The position numbers and the translations under genes are program-made. From JAJFUE01 sp041687335 (GTDB lineage: Bacteria > Sumerlaeota > Sumerlaeia > MVZB01), in the NCBI GenBank assembly GCA_041687335.1, contig JAWLCE010000008.1, positions 1 to 64,000 on the forward strand: 64,000 nt of DNA, in the 5' to 3' direction. Positions 8,101 through 15,818 of this stretch are shown here, one piece after another; the stretch's first letter is position 1; each line of letters begins with the position of its first letter. The notes under the pieces are model-generated. The model had not been told where the DNA came from. It made no database searches and saw only the letters and a program-made list of their open reading frames with translations.

Positions 8101-9383
8101 AGCGGGGTGTCGATGCCGGTGCCGCTGGTGCTGATGCTCAGGTTGATCACCTTCAGGTCCAGTTCGACCCGGCGCGTCACCAGGTCGTCGATGGCGGCGC
8201 CGGTCCAGCTTCCCACCGAGTAGCCCGTATTGTCGAAGATGCGTGCCCCCGCCCAGCGCGCACCCGGCGCCACCCCGCTCAGCCGGTTGAAACCATCGCC
8301 GATGGCCTGCCAGTTGCTGATGGTGTTGAGGATCCGGTAGTGCGTGATCGAGCCGTTGCTGGCCAGCCCCGCCTGGTATTGACGCGTCGCCTGGGCCGTA
8401 AAGTTGTTGCTCTCGGTGAGGCCGGTGGCGCCGCTGCTGGCGCTGCTGATCGAGTAGAGCGCCCCGGGCTGCCCTTGCTCACGATAAAATCCATAAAGGC
8501 TCGTCGAGCCCCCATCCTGCCACTGCGCCAGCGAGCTCATTGTGACCGCCGCCGGCGGGATCTCCACGGGGCTGAGCGTAAAGGAACCGGCTGAAATCGT
8601 AGAGAGGTTGCCGCTGTCGGTGTATAGCAGGTTGCCGGTCTGGCTGCCGCTGGCGCCCCCGCTGCCCAAGGCCACCCCGGCCACATGGGTGCCATGCTCC
8701 TGAACATCGGCCGCCGTGGCCAGCCGGTCGCCGGTAAAGTCTCTCCAGTACGCCATCCGCCCGACAAGGTCGCTGTGGGTGCCGTCCAGGCCCGTATCGA
8801 TGATGCCAATGGTGATCGAGCCGTTGCCCCGATAGCCAGCGGCGGAGCCGGCGAAAGGCGCCGCCCAGACCGGCCGGACCCGGCCATTGCGGGTTGCCGT
8901 CTGCAGATCCGCCACCATCGGCTTTGGCTCCTGCACCAAGGCCAGCTCGGCCCCCATCAGCGCCGGCAGCCGGTCGATCATCCCCAACGGCAACCGGCCG
9001 TTCCAGCCATGGGAGACCGATTGGTAGACATAATCGACCTCGCCCCCCAGCTCCAGAAAGCGGTCGAGTTGGGCTTGACGGATCGGTTCACGAAACACCA
9101 GTTCCAGTTCGACGGGCTGGCCGAGCAGATCCTCGGCGGCCGCGCTGAGGCTGGGCACCGAGGAAGAGGCGTGGGCGCGAGCCTCCGCCAGCCGGGCCGC
9201 CAGCGAGTCATCCAGCAGGTCGCGGTCGGTGTCCTCGGGAAAGCTCGCCGCGATCGGCGGCGCGATGGCCGGCGGAGGCGGCGCTACGGGCGCCGCTCCC
9301 GTCAGGCTGCACAAGCCCAGCAAATAGAAAATTGCCGCCAGCAGATGCAGCGGCAAAAATCGATGCGACAGGCGGCGATTCAT
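5142..9383 (-). CDS. Secreted subtilisin-family (S8) serine protease with repeat tail
   Basis: A 1413-residue exported protease. Residues 1-31 form a signal peptide. The subtilase catalytic triad is complete: Asp in GIIDTGLDGTHSD (about 195), His in HGTHVAG (about 230) and Ser in GTSMSSPFAAG (about 545). A long insertion separates the His block from the Ser block. A pre-peptidase C-terminal (PPC-like) beta domain near 660-740 follows. Next come four domains of about 135 residues starting near 753, 889, 1028 and 1168, each opening with a DLNG motif. Domains 1 and 3 resemble each other, as do 2 and 4. A cadherin-like domain ends the protein (about 1302-1405). The ATG at 9383 has GAAGG just before it; an ATG at 9395 is also possible. 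Probably a surface or extracellular protease. Confidence 0.9.
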   Translation of the reverse strand: MNRRLSHRFLPLHLLAAIFYLLGLCSLTGAAPVAPPPPAIAPPIAASFPEDTDRDLLDDSLAARLAEARAHASSSVPSLSAAAEDLLGQPVELELVFREPIRQAQLDRFLELGGEVDYVYQSVSHGWNGRLPLGMIDRLPALMGAELALVQEPKPMVADLQTATRNGRVRPVWAAPFAGSAAGYRGNGSITIGIIDTGLDGTHSDLVGRMAYWRDFTGDRLATAADVQEHGTHVAGVALGSGGASGSQTGNLLYTDSGNLSTISAGSFTLSPVEIPPAAVTMSSLAQWQDGGSTSLYGFYREQGQPGALYSISSASSGATGLTESNNFTAQATRQYQAGLASNGSITHYRILNTISNWQAIGDGFNRLSGVAPGARWAGARIFDNTGYSVGSWTGAAIDDLVTRRVELDLKVINLSISTSGTGIDTPLRQKVNAAVLNGVVVVCSAGNDGNASSGSRAITDPGRAALALTIGASNDINQLTEYTSHGFTVPSSVAGREEDYKPDLLAPGGSSYYSFILAPDSNTADAQSPGFADGRANDYVNLKGTSMSSPFAAGAAALVIDAMQQAGVTWDFNSGNHSRQVKMLLCATASETNDVREVNYGYNPTLQRAAAGPEGYPVGKDRYEGYGLLNVDAAIEAAVMRLEVGQSAAAVFGSNPGDRRAWARRVLLPAGQEVSFALNSPAGSDFDLYLYQGEPSAYGTPQLAMSSASTAASEKITFTAPASADYVLVARRVSGAGEFTVSSWMTAENQPPLLDLNGGAAGADASVTFTEKSAAILLVPDAVVTEPNGDLLTEMRLKLSIAPEQLQESMSASPMGGVVIHYSHTGELVLVGPASAAVYQAILRTVTYHNASSNPTTTPRQIDVTATDAGGAVSQLRRITLGIMAVNDPPLIDLNGTAAGVNHGVTFQYGSGGVLLAPVALVSDPDNTQLSALNLTLGNRPDGTLESLSATASGAVTIAAYDPATGLLRLNGPAPLADFRTVLRSVQYHNTSSYPDKTNRTVTVTGWDPVGAAGMAQATVTIAFNPPPVVDLNGPAEGYDRAATFTEKGGPVVLVPAATVSDPEGELLSGMRLKLVSAPQQHQESLAAILQGDVQAAYNSATGELLLTGPASAATYQAILRTVAYNNLSADPARTTRLIDVTATDAGGAVSVSRRITLTMVTVNDPPIIDLNGAASGIHRTVTFKEGGGSIKLAPEGMVIDYDSKQLASMTLKLANLPDGNQEVLLATASGAVTIAPYDRVNGLLRLNGPAPLADFRAVLQSARYNNIKYYPNISDRTIMVSAEDPLGAIGSAQVTVKVVSNNLAPSEIQIEERPVRKGDPDGTVVALLSVVDPNTADTHTLSFVPGGDGDGRFALVGQELRVADAARLAAEPQLLYDVVVRATDNGGLSLDRTLTIGFKGKNAARNWSLYR

Positions 9384-9498
9384 GGTTACCTTCAATCAAG
9401 CGTCGGTTTCGGCATAATACCCCCGGCACGTATCGGTTGTACGGGTTGAGATCTTAAGCAGCGGTCAGCTCACCTGGCCGGGCGATGGGGGTCAAACC

Positions 9499-9876
9499 TC
9501 AGTTGTTGCGACGGCTTTCCAACAGCCGCATCAGGTGCTCGACCGCCTTCTCGATGTGCAGCGGCTTGGCCAGGTAATCATCGCAGCCGGCGTCGATGGC
9601 CTTCTCCCGCTGGTCCTGCGTGTCCTCCTCGAGCAACGCCACCACCGGCACGCCCGCCGTGCGCGGGTCCGACTTCAGCCGGCGCGTCACTTCCCAGCCA
9701 TCGGGCAACACCAGGCTCATGCCAATCACGATCAGATCGGGAACGTCGGCGACGGCCTGCTCGAAACCCTCATCACCCTCCGAGCTGAGCATGACCTTGC
9801 AGCCCTTGCGTAATAAGCGGCGCGACAACGCCTCGCGGCCGTTTTCTTCATCATCGATGAGCTGGATTTTTAACAT
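9499..9876 (-). CDS. Atypical response-regulator receiver protein lacking the phospho-acceptor Asp
   Basis: A 125-residue single-domain CheY-like protein. The N-terminal acidic residues (QLIDDEEN, D8-D9) and the C-terminal lysine (DDYLAKPL, about K102) of receiver domains are present. The central strand reads PDLIVIGMSL, with Gly at position 52 where the phosphorylated Asp normally sits (DLIVxDxxLP). I checked the codon (GGC) in the DNA. It is therefore probably not phosphorylated in the usual way and may act as a protein-interaction module or a constitutive signal. There is no output domain. The start is set at the ATG beside AGGAG. No histidine kinase is adjacent; the nearest lies about 3 kb away beyond other genes. 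Confidence 0.85.
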   Translation of the reverse strand: MLKIQLIDDEENGREALSRRLLRKGCKVMLSSEGDEGFEQAVADVPDLIVIGMSLVLPDGWEVTRRLKSDPRTAGVPVVALLEEDTQDQREKAIDAGCDDYLAKPLHIEKAVEHLMRLLESRRNN

Positions 9877-10118
9877 CACTCCTATCCATCCCCTGCAAGG
9901 GTCCCATTTTTCTGGCGGCCGCGGCGCCATGGCCCAGCACTGCCTTGATTCCTCTTATGTCAGCCGGTGCCGGCGGCGCAATCATTTTCTGCCGGTGCGG
10001 CCCAAAATTCAAGCATCGACAGGTTATCCACTGGCCGACCTGACCCTTGGGCCCAGTTGAAGATTTCATCCCGCCGCCGGCCATGATACAACATTTGGCG
10101 TACGCGCGAGGAGTTTCC

Positions 10119-10595
10119 ATGCGTCCCCAGTCGTCGCAGATTCTGGTGCTGACTTGGCTTGTGCTGCTATCCGGCTGCGCGTTGCTGCCCCCGATAATGG
10201 TCGCCGGCCGCGTCGCCAGCGCCTCACTTTCCGGGGCCACCTTCCTGGTCGACCGCCTGGTCGTCCGGCCGGTGCTGGCGCTGCCGCGGGCGGTGCCGGC
10301 AGCCCACCGGATGAACCGGAGCCTGCTCGAGCCGCCGCGCGCCGGGCTTCGGAAGGGGCTGCCCGAGCCGCTCCCCACGCTGCTCATCACCCCGTTTTAC
10401 CTGGCCGGCATGACGGTCTCGATCCCCATCGGGATGGCCTGGTTTGCCGTCGTCCCCGGCTCGCCCGCCCCGAAGGCTCCCCCGCCCAGCCCGAGTCCGT
10501 CGCCTGAGTTTTCCCAGTCTTCAATGGCTAAAGCAGCAGATCGGCATGGGCGCGCAGCCACTCCGCCTCGCGGGCCAGCCCCTCGGCCAGGCTGA
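10119..10595 (+). CDS. Small predicted lipoprotein, unknown function
   Basis: A 158-residue protein with a lipoprotein signal peptide: hydrophobic core ILVLTWLVL and lipobox LLSGC at about residues 15-19. A further hydrophobic stretch near residues 88-112 (TLLITPFYLAGMTVSIPIG) could be membrane-associated. The C-terminus is Pro-rich and low-complexity. GAGGAG lies 5 bp before the ATG. Its 3' end overlaps the convergent epimerase gene by 68 bp, so the last 20 or so residues may not be under strong selection. No family recognised. Confidence 0.65.
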   Translation: MRPQSSQILVLTWLVLLSGCALLPPIMVAGRVASASLSGATFLVDRLVVRPVLALPRAVPAAHRMNRSLLEPPRAGLRKGLPEPLPTLLITPFYLAGMTVSIPIGMAWFAVVPGSPAPKAPPPSPSPSPEFSQSSMAKAADRHGRAATPPRGPAPRPG

Positions 10596-11490
10596 CGCGC
10601 GGGGTGAAGCCCAAGTCGGCGCGTGCGCGCGTGGTGTCGGCATAGGTGTGGGTCACGTCGCCGTGCTGGCGCGGAGTGCGCTCGACCGCCAACGGCTGTC
10701 CCAGCACCTGCCCGATCAGCTCAAGCACGTGGTTGACCGTCACCCGGCTGCCCCCGCCGATGTTATAGACCCCGCCCGGCTCGCCCTGACCGGCCGCCGA
10801 AATATTTGCCTGCACGATGTCATCGATGAAGGTGAAGTCACGCGTCTGCTCGCCGTCGCCATAGAGCAGGATCGGCTCGCCGCGCAGACCGGCGCGGATG
10901 AAGCGGTGGAAAGCCATGTCGGGGCGCTGGCGCGGGCCATAGACGGTGAAGTAGCGCAGCGAGACGGTCGGCACCCCGAAGTTGCGCCAGTACAGCACAC
11001 AGAGGTGCTCGGCGGCCAGCTTGGTCACCCCATAGGGCGACATCGGCTGGGGCCGGTGCTCCTCGCTCATCGGCAGAAGGCGCGTCTCGCCGTAGACCGA
11101 GCTGGAGCTCGCATAGACCATTCGCGCGCCAGTCCCCTTCATCGCCTCGAGCAGGTGCTGGGTCGAGAGCACGTTCCAACTGGTGTAACACTCGAAGCTG
11201 CGGCCCCAACTGGCACGCACCCCCGCCTGGGCCGCCTGGTGATAGACCGTTTGGCATCCTTCCAGCAGCGGCGCCCAGTCCACCTCGAGGATCGGCTTGC
11301 GGATCAGGCTGAAACGCTCGCACTCGAGCAGCCCGGCCAAGTTGCGCTCTTTGATGCGGGTGTCGTAGTAGTCGGTCAGGCAATCGACGCCGACCACCTC
11401 GGCGCCCTCGCCAAGCAGCCGCTGGGCAATGGAGGAGCCGACAAAGCCGGCCACGCCGGTCACAATGATTTTGCCCGTGGTTGGTGTCAC
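10528..11490 (-). CDS. NAD-dependent sugar-nucleotide epimerase (UDP-glucuronate/glucose 4-epimerase type)
   Basis: A 320-residue short-chain dehydrogenase of the extended (epimerase/dehydratase) class. It has the Rossmann motif TGVAGFVGS at residues 9-17, the Ser of SSSSVYGE, the YGVTK Tyr-Lys active-site pair near residue 150, and the downstream LRYFTVYGPRQRPDMA typical of UDP-glucuronate and UDP-glucose 4-epimerases. It should interconvert nucleotide sugars for lipopolysaccharide or capsule synthesis, which fits the lptA/lptC genes just upstream. The GTG at 11490 with AGGAG 9 bp upstream is preferred over an ATG at 11529 that has no ribosome site. The exact sugar is not determined. Confidence 0.85.
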   Translation of the reverse strand: MTPTTGKIIVTGVAGFVGSSIAQRLLGEGAEVVGVDCLTDYYDTRIKERNLAGLLECERFSLIRKPILEVDWAPLLEGCQTVYHQAAQAGVRASWGRSFECYTSWNVLSTQHLLEAMKGTGARMVYASSSSVYGETRLLPMSEEHRPQPMSPYGVTKLAAEHLCVLYWRNFGVPTVSLRYFTVYGPRQRPDMAFHRFIRAGLRGEPILLYGDGEQTRDFTFIDDIVQANISAAGQGEPGGVYNIGGGSRVTVNHVLELIGQVLGQPLAVERTPRQHGDVTHTYADTTRARADLGFTPRVSLAEGLAREAEWLRAHADLLL

Positions 11491-11586
11491 CGCGCGTTTC
11501 TCCTGCTGGATTGCTCTTGGGTCTTGCATGCACAGCGGCCGGCTCCGCTGGGGACGCCGGCCGCCCACTCTCTCAAATGACCGTGC

Positions 11587-12216
11587 TCACCGCCCGCTGT
11601 CGGACTGCGGCAGCCGAATCAGGTTGATGTCGCCCCCCACCCGCTTGGGCGCGGCCGGCGCGGCCGTCTGCGCCTTGGGCTCGGCCGGGCGCAGCGGGAA
11701 GGCCTTGGTTTCGGGGCGGCGCGTCGAGCCCGGCCGCGACTCCGACGTCATCCCGGTCTTGCCATCCTCGGACTGGGTGATCGTGATGATGTCGCCGCGC
11801 GACTCGATCCGCTGATCGTCGGTGGTCTGCTGGATGAAGGCATCGCCATCGAGCACCGTCTTGCGCTCCTCGGCGTAATAAACCAGCTTGCGGGCGCGCG
11901 CCTTGATCTTGTTTTCGGGAATGTCAATCTCCAGCGCCGGACCGGTCGCGATCAACTGGCCCTTCTTTTCATCGAACTGGATGCTGTTGGCGCCCTTGAG
12001 GTTGAACATTGAATCCTTGATCTCGACATTGCCCTCCACGCGCAGGCCCTGCTCGTTCCACACCAGCTTGTCGTAGGTCATGAATTCAGGAACCTTGAAG
12101 CTGCTGCCGCCGCCGCCAAGGCCAAAGCCGGCCGTCGGACTTTCCGCGGCCCCGGCCCCCAGCCCCAGCGCCGCCAGCACCAGCAGTGTCGTCGATCGAA
12201 CCATCAATCTTATCAT
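11587..12216 (-). CDS. lptA: LptA/OstA-family lipopolysaccharide transport protein
   Basis: A 209-residue exported protein with a signal peptide (residues 1-24) and an OstA-like beta-jellyroll region (about residues 40-150) of alternating short strands, as in LptA, the periplasmic bridge that carries lipopolysaccharide from inner to outer membrane. The C-terminal 50 residues are a Pro/Ala-rich tail not found in the core family. Its ATG overlaps the stop of the preceding gene (ATGA), so translation is probably coupled to lptC. The pairing of the two genes is the best evidence for the assignment, because this family diverges strongly in sequence. Confidence 0.75.
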   Translation of the reverse strand: MIRLMVRSTTLLVLAALGLGAGAAESPTAGFGLGGGGSSFKVPEFMTYDKLVWNEQGLRVEGNVEIKDSMFNLKGANSIQFDEKKGQLIATGPALEIDIPENKIKARARKLVYYAEERKTVLDGDAFIQQTTDDQRIESRGDIITITQSEDGKTGMTSESRPGSTRRPETKAFPLRPAEPKAQTAAPAAPKRVGGDINLIRLPQSDSGR

Positions 12217-12905
12217 GGCACCCAATCCGGTTTTTCGATGATTTTCCAAGTTGCCTGGCGATCCTGTGTGCCGCTGGCGTTGATTTCCCTGATCCGCTCC
12301 CCGCCCATCGGGTTGTTGCCGGTCTCGAGCAGGATTTCGATGCGCTCCCCGGTGGTCTGCACCCAGTTGTCCTGGATCTTGAAGACGCGCTCGAACTTGT
12401 CGGAGCGCAGCAGCCCCTGCTCATAGAACAAACGGATGCGGGGGCTGCGCAGGATGCTGGTCTCGTCACGGTAAAGGACCTGGCGGTTGCCTTCCTCCCA
12501 CAACAAAACATCATTGCGACCGATGCGCTGGGCCTCATCGGGCCGCAGCCAGAGACGGCCGGCCGGGCTGATCGCCTGGCCCACCATCTGGCCCTCCTCG
12601 TAGAAGTCCAACTCCATGCCGTTGAGCTTGATCGAGCCGGTCTGGGGCTCGAGCCGGCCGTGGCGGGCCTTGACCAAGCTGGTGCGCCGACCCTCCTCGA
12701 GGATCTCGACGTGGAAGCCCTTCATTGTGATGCCCGGCACGGCGCTTTCGGCCGGCAACGGCGGCGCCTGGGCGGCCGGGGCGGCCGCCAGCGGCTGGCC
12801 CTTATCCCCGCTTGAGCCCACGATCAACCCCAGCGGCACACCCAACCCCAGCAGCAGCAACAGCTTGAGCGGCGTGGAGCAAAGGCATCTGGCGCGCCCG
12901 GTCAT
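12213..12905 (-). CDS. lptC: LptC-family lipopolysaccharide export protein
   Basis: A 230-residue protein with one N-terminal membrane anchor (residues 12-31) followed by a periplasmic LptC-like beta fold. The segment GFHVEILEEGRRTSLVKARHG matches the usual LptC opening (target molecule, derivative, then strands). LptC links the LptBFG transporter in the inner membrane to LptA. The start with GGGAGG 11 bp upstream is chosen; ATGs further upstream in frame are possible. It overlaps lptA by 4 bp and lies about 100 bp after the histidine kinase gene. lptB, lptF and lptG are not in the window. Confidence 0.72.
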   Translation of the reverse strand: MTGRARCLCSTPLKLLLLLGLGVPLGLIVGSSGDKGQPLAAAPAAQAPPLPAESAVPGITMKGFHVEILEEGRRTSLVKARHGRLEPQTGSIKLNGMELDFYEEGQMVGQAISPAGRLWLRPDEAQRIGRNDVLLWEEGNRQVLYRDETSILRSPRIRLFYEQGLLRSDKFERVFKIQDNWVQTTGERIEILLETGNNPMGGERIREINASGTQDRQATWKIIEKPDWVP

Positions 12906-13007
12906 TCCGGTCTCGCCCTCCCATGGCATCGTCAGGCTTACAGCAGCGGCGCAGTGGGGCGCCCTGCCATTTTTTTTAACAGCCACCTCACCTATTTGCA
13001 AACGCTT

Positions 13008-15536
13008 TCAAGGCTGGGTGCCCCCCAGCGCGGCCTGCGGGCCCGTCTCCAACACCCGCCCCCGGTCCTCCACCGGCAGGCTGAAGATGACGGTCGTCCC
13101 TCGTCCCGGCTCACTCTCCAGGTCGATCGTCCCCTGATACATCTGCACGATGCTATACGACACGCACAACCCAAGACCGGTTCCCTTGTCGGAGGGCTTG
13201 GTGCTGAAGAACGGGTCGAAGACCTGCGAGAGCTGTTCGGGTGGGATGCCGCAGCCGGTATCGCTGACCCGCACGCGTACCGAATCGCGCTCCTGTCCCC
13301 CCAGCCATTCGGTGATCGAGCTGGTGCGGATCGTCAGCCGCCCGCCCTGCTCCATCGCATCGCGCGCATTGCGGATCAGGTTGATCAGCACCTGGCGGAT
13401 CAGGTCCGCGCTGACCACCGGGCGCGGCAACTGCGGCTGAAGCTCGTGGACCACCTCGATGCCGGTGCGGCGGAAATCCTCCTCCACGATCGCCAGCGTC
13501 TCTTGGATCAGCAGATTGATGTCAACCGGCTCGATCCGCTGCTCGACCGGGCGGTGCAGGTCGAGCAACTGGTGCACCAGCCGCGCGATCCGGTCGACCT
13601 CCTCGTTGATCACCTCCAGGCATTCCAGATTGGGGTCGGTCCGGCGCCGCCCGCCGCTGGCTCCCATGAGGTTGGCCCGTACGATCTGGATGTAATTCTT
13701 GATGATCGCCAGCGGATTGTTGACCTCGTGGGCCAGGTTGCCCGCCATCCGCCCGGTGGCAAAATACTTCTCGGCCTGGATCAGCTTCTGGTTGGCCAGG
13801 TCCAGCTCGTGGGTGCGCTGGTCGACCTTGCGCTCCAACTCGGCGGCAAATTCCGACACCTGGCGGAACAGGTCGGCCTGCTCGATCGAGATCGCCACCG
13901 TGCGCGCCAGGCTGGCCACCACCTCGGCCAGTTCCTGGTTATAGGCGTCGGGCGCCAGCGAGGCCACCGCCAGCGTGCCGATGATCCCCTTGCGCGCCGG
14001 CAGCGGCGCGATCAGGAACGACTGGAACCCCTCGCTGTTGAAGAGGCGGGTCTCGAAGAATTCGATCCGGTTGTCGGGGCCGATCTCCGCGCGCAGCGTC
14101 TCGCGCTCGGCCGCCACCCGCCCGTGCAGCGAACCCTCCAGCGGGATCGTTACCCGCTCGCGCAACGAGATCAGCCCGCCCGGGCTGATGTGGGTCACCC
14201 GCAGCCCGCGCCCCTCCTCCAGCCGCGCCAGCCAGATCGCGTCAAAGGGCAGAATCCGCTCGAGCTCACGCCGCAGGATCGTGAAGATGTCGTCCAGCGA
14301 GAGGGCACGAATAATGGCGCCTGCCATCTCGTTGATCAGGTGGATGTGCTCGGCCCGCAGCCGGTTCTCCTCCACCCGCTCCTCCAGGGTCTGATACGTC
14401 GCCCGCAGCCGCCGCGCCATGATATTGAAGGCGTCGCCCAGGGCGCCGATTTCGTCGCGGCTGCTGACGGGGGCATGCACGCTCAGGTCGCCCTGCGCGA
14501 CCCGGTGCGCCTGGTCTTGCAACGCCCGCAGCGGCGCCGTCAGCCAACTGGCCGCCAGCGAGGCCAGCCCCAGCATCGCCAGCACCAGCCCCAGCCCCAC
14601 CAGCACCGCCAGCCAGATCAGCGAATCCTGCTGGCTGGTAAAATGCCCCATGTCATACTGCAGCATGAACGTCCAGACCGACCCCACCCCGCTCTGGTCG
14701 CGCCGCGTCAGCATGTCCGGACACGCCGCATGCGCCACAATCTGGTTGCCCAATGGAAACCATTCCGCATTGCGCCGGGCCGAGATCTCCATCTTCGCCA
14801 GCAGCGGGTGGCTCGCAGGCGAGGCGAACAGCACACGCCCCCGCTCCGAGCGCACCAGCAGCATGTCGCTGTTCAGATTGGCATACTCGCGCCACAATCC
14901 CAGCAGCCGCTCGGTGCGCACCGCGTAGAAGATCAACCCCTCGCGCTCCTCGTCGAGCTGGACCGGCAGGATCATCAGCGCCGCCGGCTGCTCGCCGACC
15001 GGCTCGGGATAGTCCAGCACTACGTCCACCAGCGTGCCGGTGGTCGGCAGGCTCGCCCGCATGTCATACCAATATCGCACAAAGGGCGCGGGCAGCACCG
15101 GGGCCGGCTGCGACAGGTCGGGCGCCAGCAGCAGCGCCTCGGGCGGCTCGGCCGGGTCATGGTAGATCAGCGCCGCATCGAGCCATTCCAGCCGCGCCAT
15201 GAGCCCGCCCGGGCCGAACAGGCCGCTGCCCGTCGGCGCCGCCCGCCGCGGCCCCACCCGCTGCGACCGATTGTCCACGGGCAGTTCCCCGGCGGCGATC
15301 CGGCGCAGGTCCTCGGGCTCGAGCCGCGAGAGCGCCCGCATCCGCAGGCGCGAAAAACTATCAAAACGATGCGCATAATCGGCAACGGTCAGGCTGAGCT
15401 TGTCCCCCATGGACCGCTCAAACGACATGCGCGCCCCCCAGACCGTCAGCACCATGAAGATCGCCGCCGGGATCAGGCAGATGGGCAGGATGAGCACAAA
15501 CAACTTGCGCTCGATGGGCAGATCGCGGAACCGCAT
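13008..15536 (-). CDS. Membrane sensor histidine kinase with HAMP and GAF domains
   Basis: An 842-residue kinase. The order is membrane helix 1 (about 12-34), a large periplasmic sensing region (35-295), membrane helix 2 (about 300-330), HAMP linker (to about 385), GAF domain (about 400-550), coiled coil, HisKA with the phospho-accepting His603 in NLAHEVNNP, and an HATPase with the N (LINLIRNARDAM), G1 (DTGCGIPPEQL) and G2 (DKGTGLGLCV) boxes. It should autophosphorylate in response to an envelope signal. No response regulator is adjacent, so it is an orphan kinase. Its position directly upstream of lptC/lptA suggests a link to envelope synthesis, which is an inference. Confidence 0.92.
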   Translation of the reverse strand: MRFRDLPIERKLFVLILPICLIPAAIFMVLTVWGARMSFERSMGDKLSLTVADYAHRFDSFSRLRMRALSRLEPEDLRRIAAGELPVDNRSQRVGPRRAAPTGSGLFGPGGLMARLEWLDAALIYHDPAEPPEALLLAPDLSQPAPVLPAPFVRYWYDMRASLPTTGTLVDVVLDYPEPVGEQPAALMILPVQLDEEREGLIFYAVRTERLLGLWREYANLNSDMLLVRSERGRVLFASPASHPLLAKMEISARRNAEWFPLGNQIVAHAACPDMLTRRDQSGVGSVWTFMLQYDMGHFTSQQDSLIWLAVLVGLGLVLAMLGLASLAASWLTAPLRALQDQAHRVAQGDLSVHAPVSSRDEIGALGDAFNIMARRLRATYQTLEERVEENRLRAEHIHLINEMAGAIIRALSLDDIFTILRRELERILPFDAIWLARLEEGRGLRVTHISPGGLISLRERVTIPLEGSLHGRVAAERETLRAEIGPDNRIEFFETRLFNSEGFQSFLIAPLPARKGIIGTLAVASLAPDAYNQELAEVVASLARTVAISIEQADLFRQVSEFAAELERKVDQRTHELDLANQKLIQAEKYFATGRMAGNLAHEVNNPLAIIKNYIQIVRANLMGASGGRRRTDPNLECLEVINEEVDRIARLVHQLLDLHRPVEQRIEPVDINLLIQETLAIVEEDFRRTGIEVVHELQPQLPRPVVSADLIRQVLINLIRNARDAMEQGGRLTIRTSSITEWLGGQERDSVRVRVSDTGCGIPPEQLSQVFDPFFSTKPSDKGTGLGLCVSYSIVQMYQGTIDLESEPGRGTTVIFSLPVEDRGRVLETGPQAALGGTQP

Positions 15537-15818
15537 GCTTGAGCCACCGGTCCAATGGATTGGCGCGTTCGGGGCCTGTGGGCGTCAGTAGCTATACATT
15601 ACACCCCTCCCACACCCCGTTTCCACCCCAAACCACCCCCAATTGCGGATCGACCGCGCCGACGGCCTACGATCTCGACGTGCCGTTGAGAACCTCGGGC
15701 CGGGATGGCTTGGGGCCATGCACTGCGAAATGGCGGCCAGGCCGCTTCTGGCTGGCTTCCGCCGGCCGGACCTGTTAATGGTAGAGGGTTCTATCTTCGC
15801 GCCAGGAGCGCCCGACCC

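Noticed and set aside
9499..15536. Receiver protein and histidine kinase as a two-component pair
   Set aside because: They are separated by four genes including one on the opposite strand, and the receiver lacks its phospho-acceptor Asp, so ordinary phosphotransfer is unlikely.
12954..15542. 862-residue open frame antisense to the histidine kinase
   Set aside because: The translation is low-complexity (Gln/Arg/His/Asp-rich) with no domain, and it lies exactly opposite a gene with full kinase motifs. High GC and biased third positions create long antisense frames.
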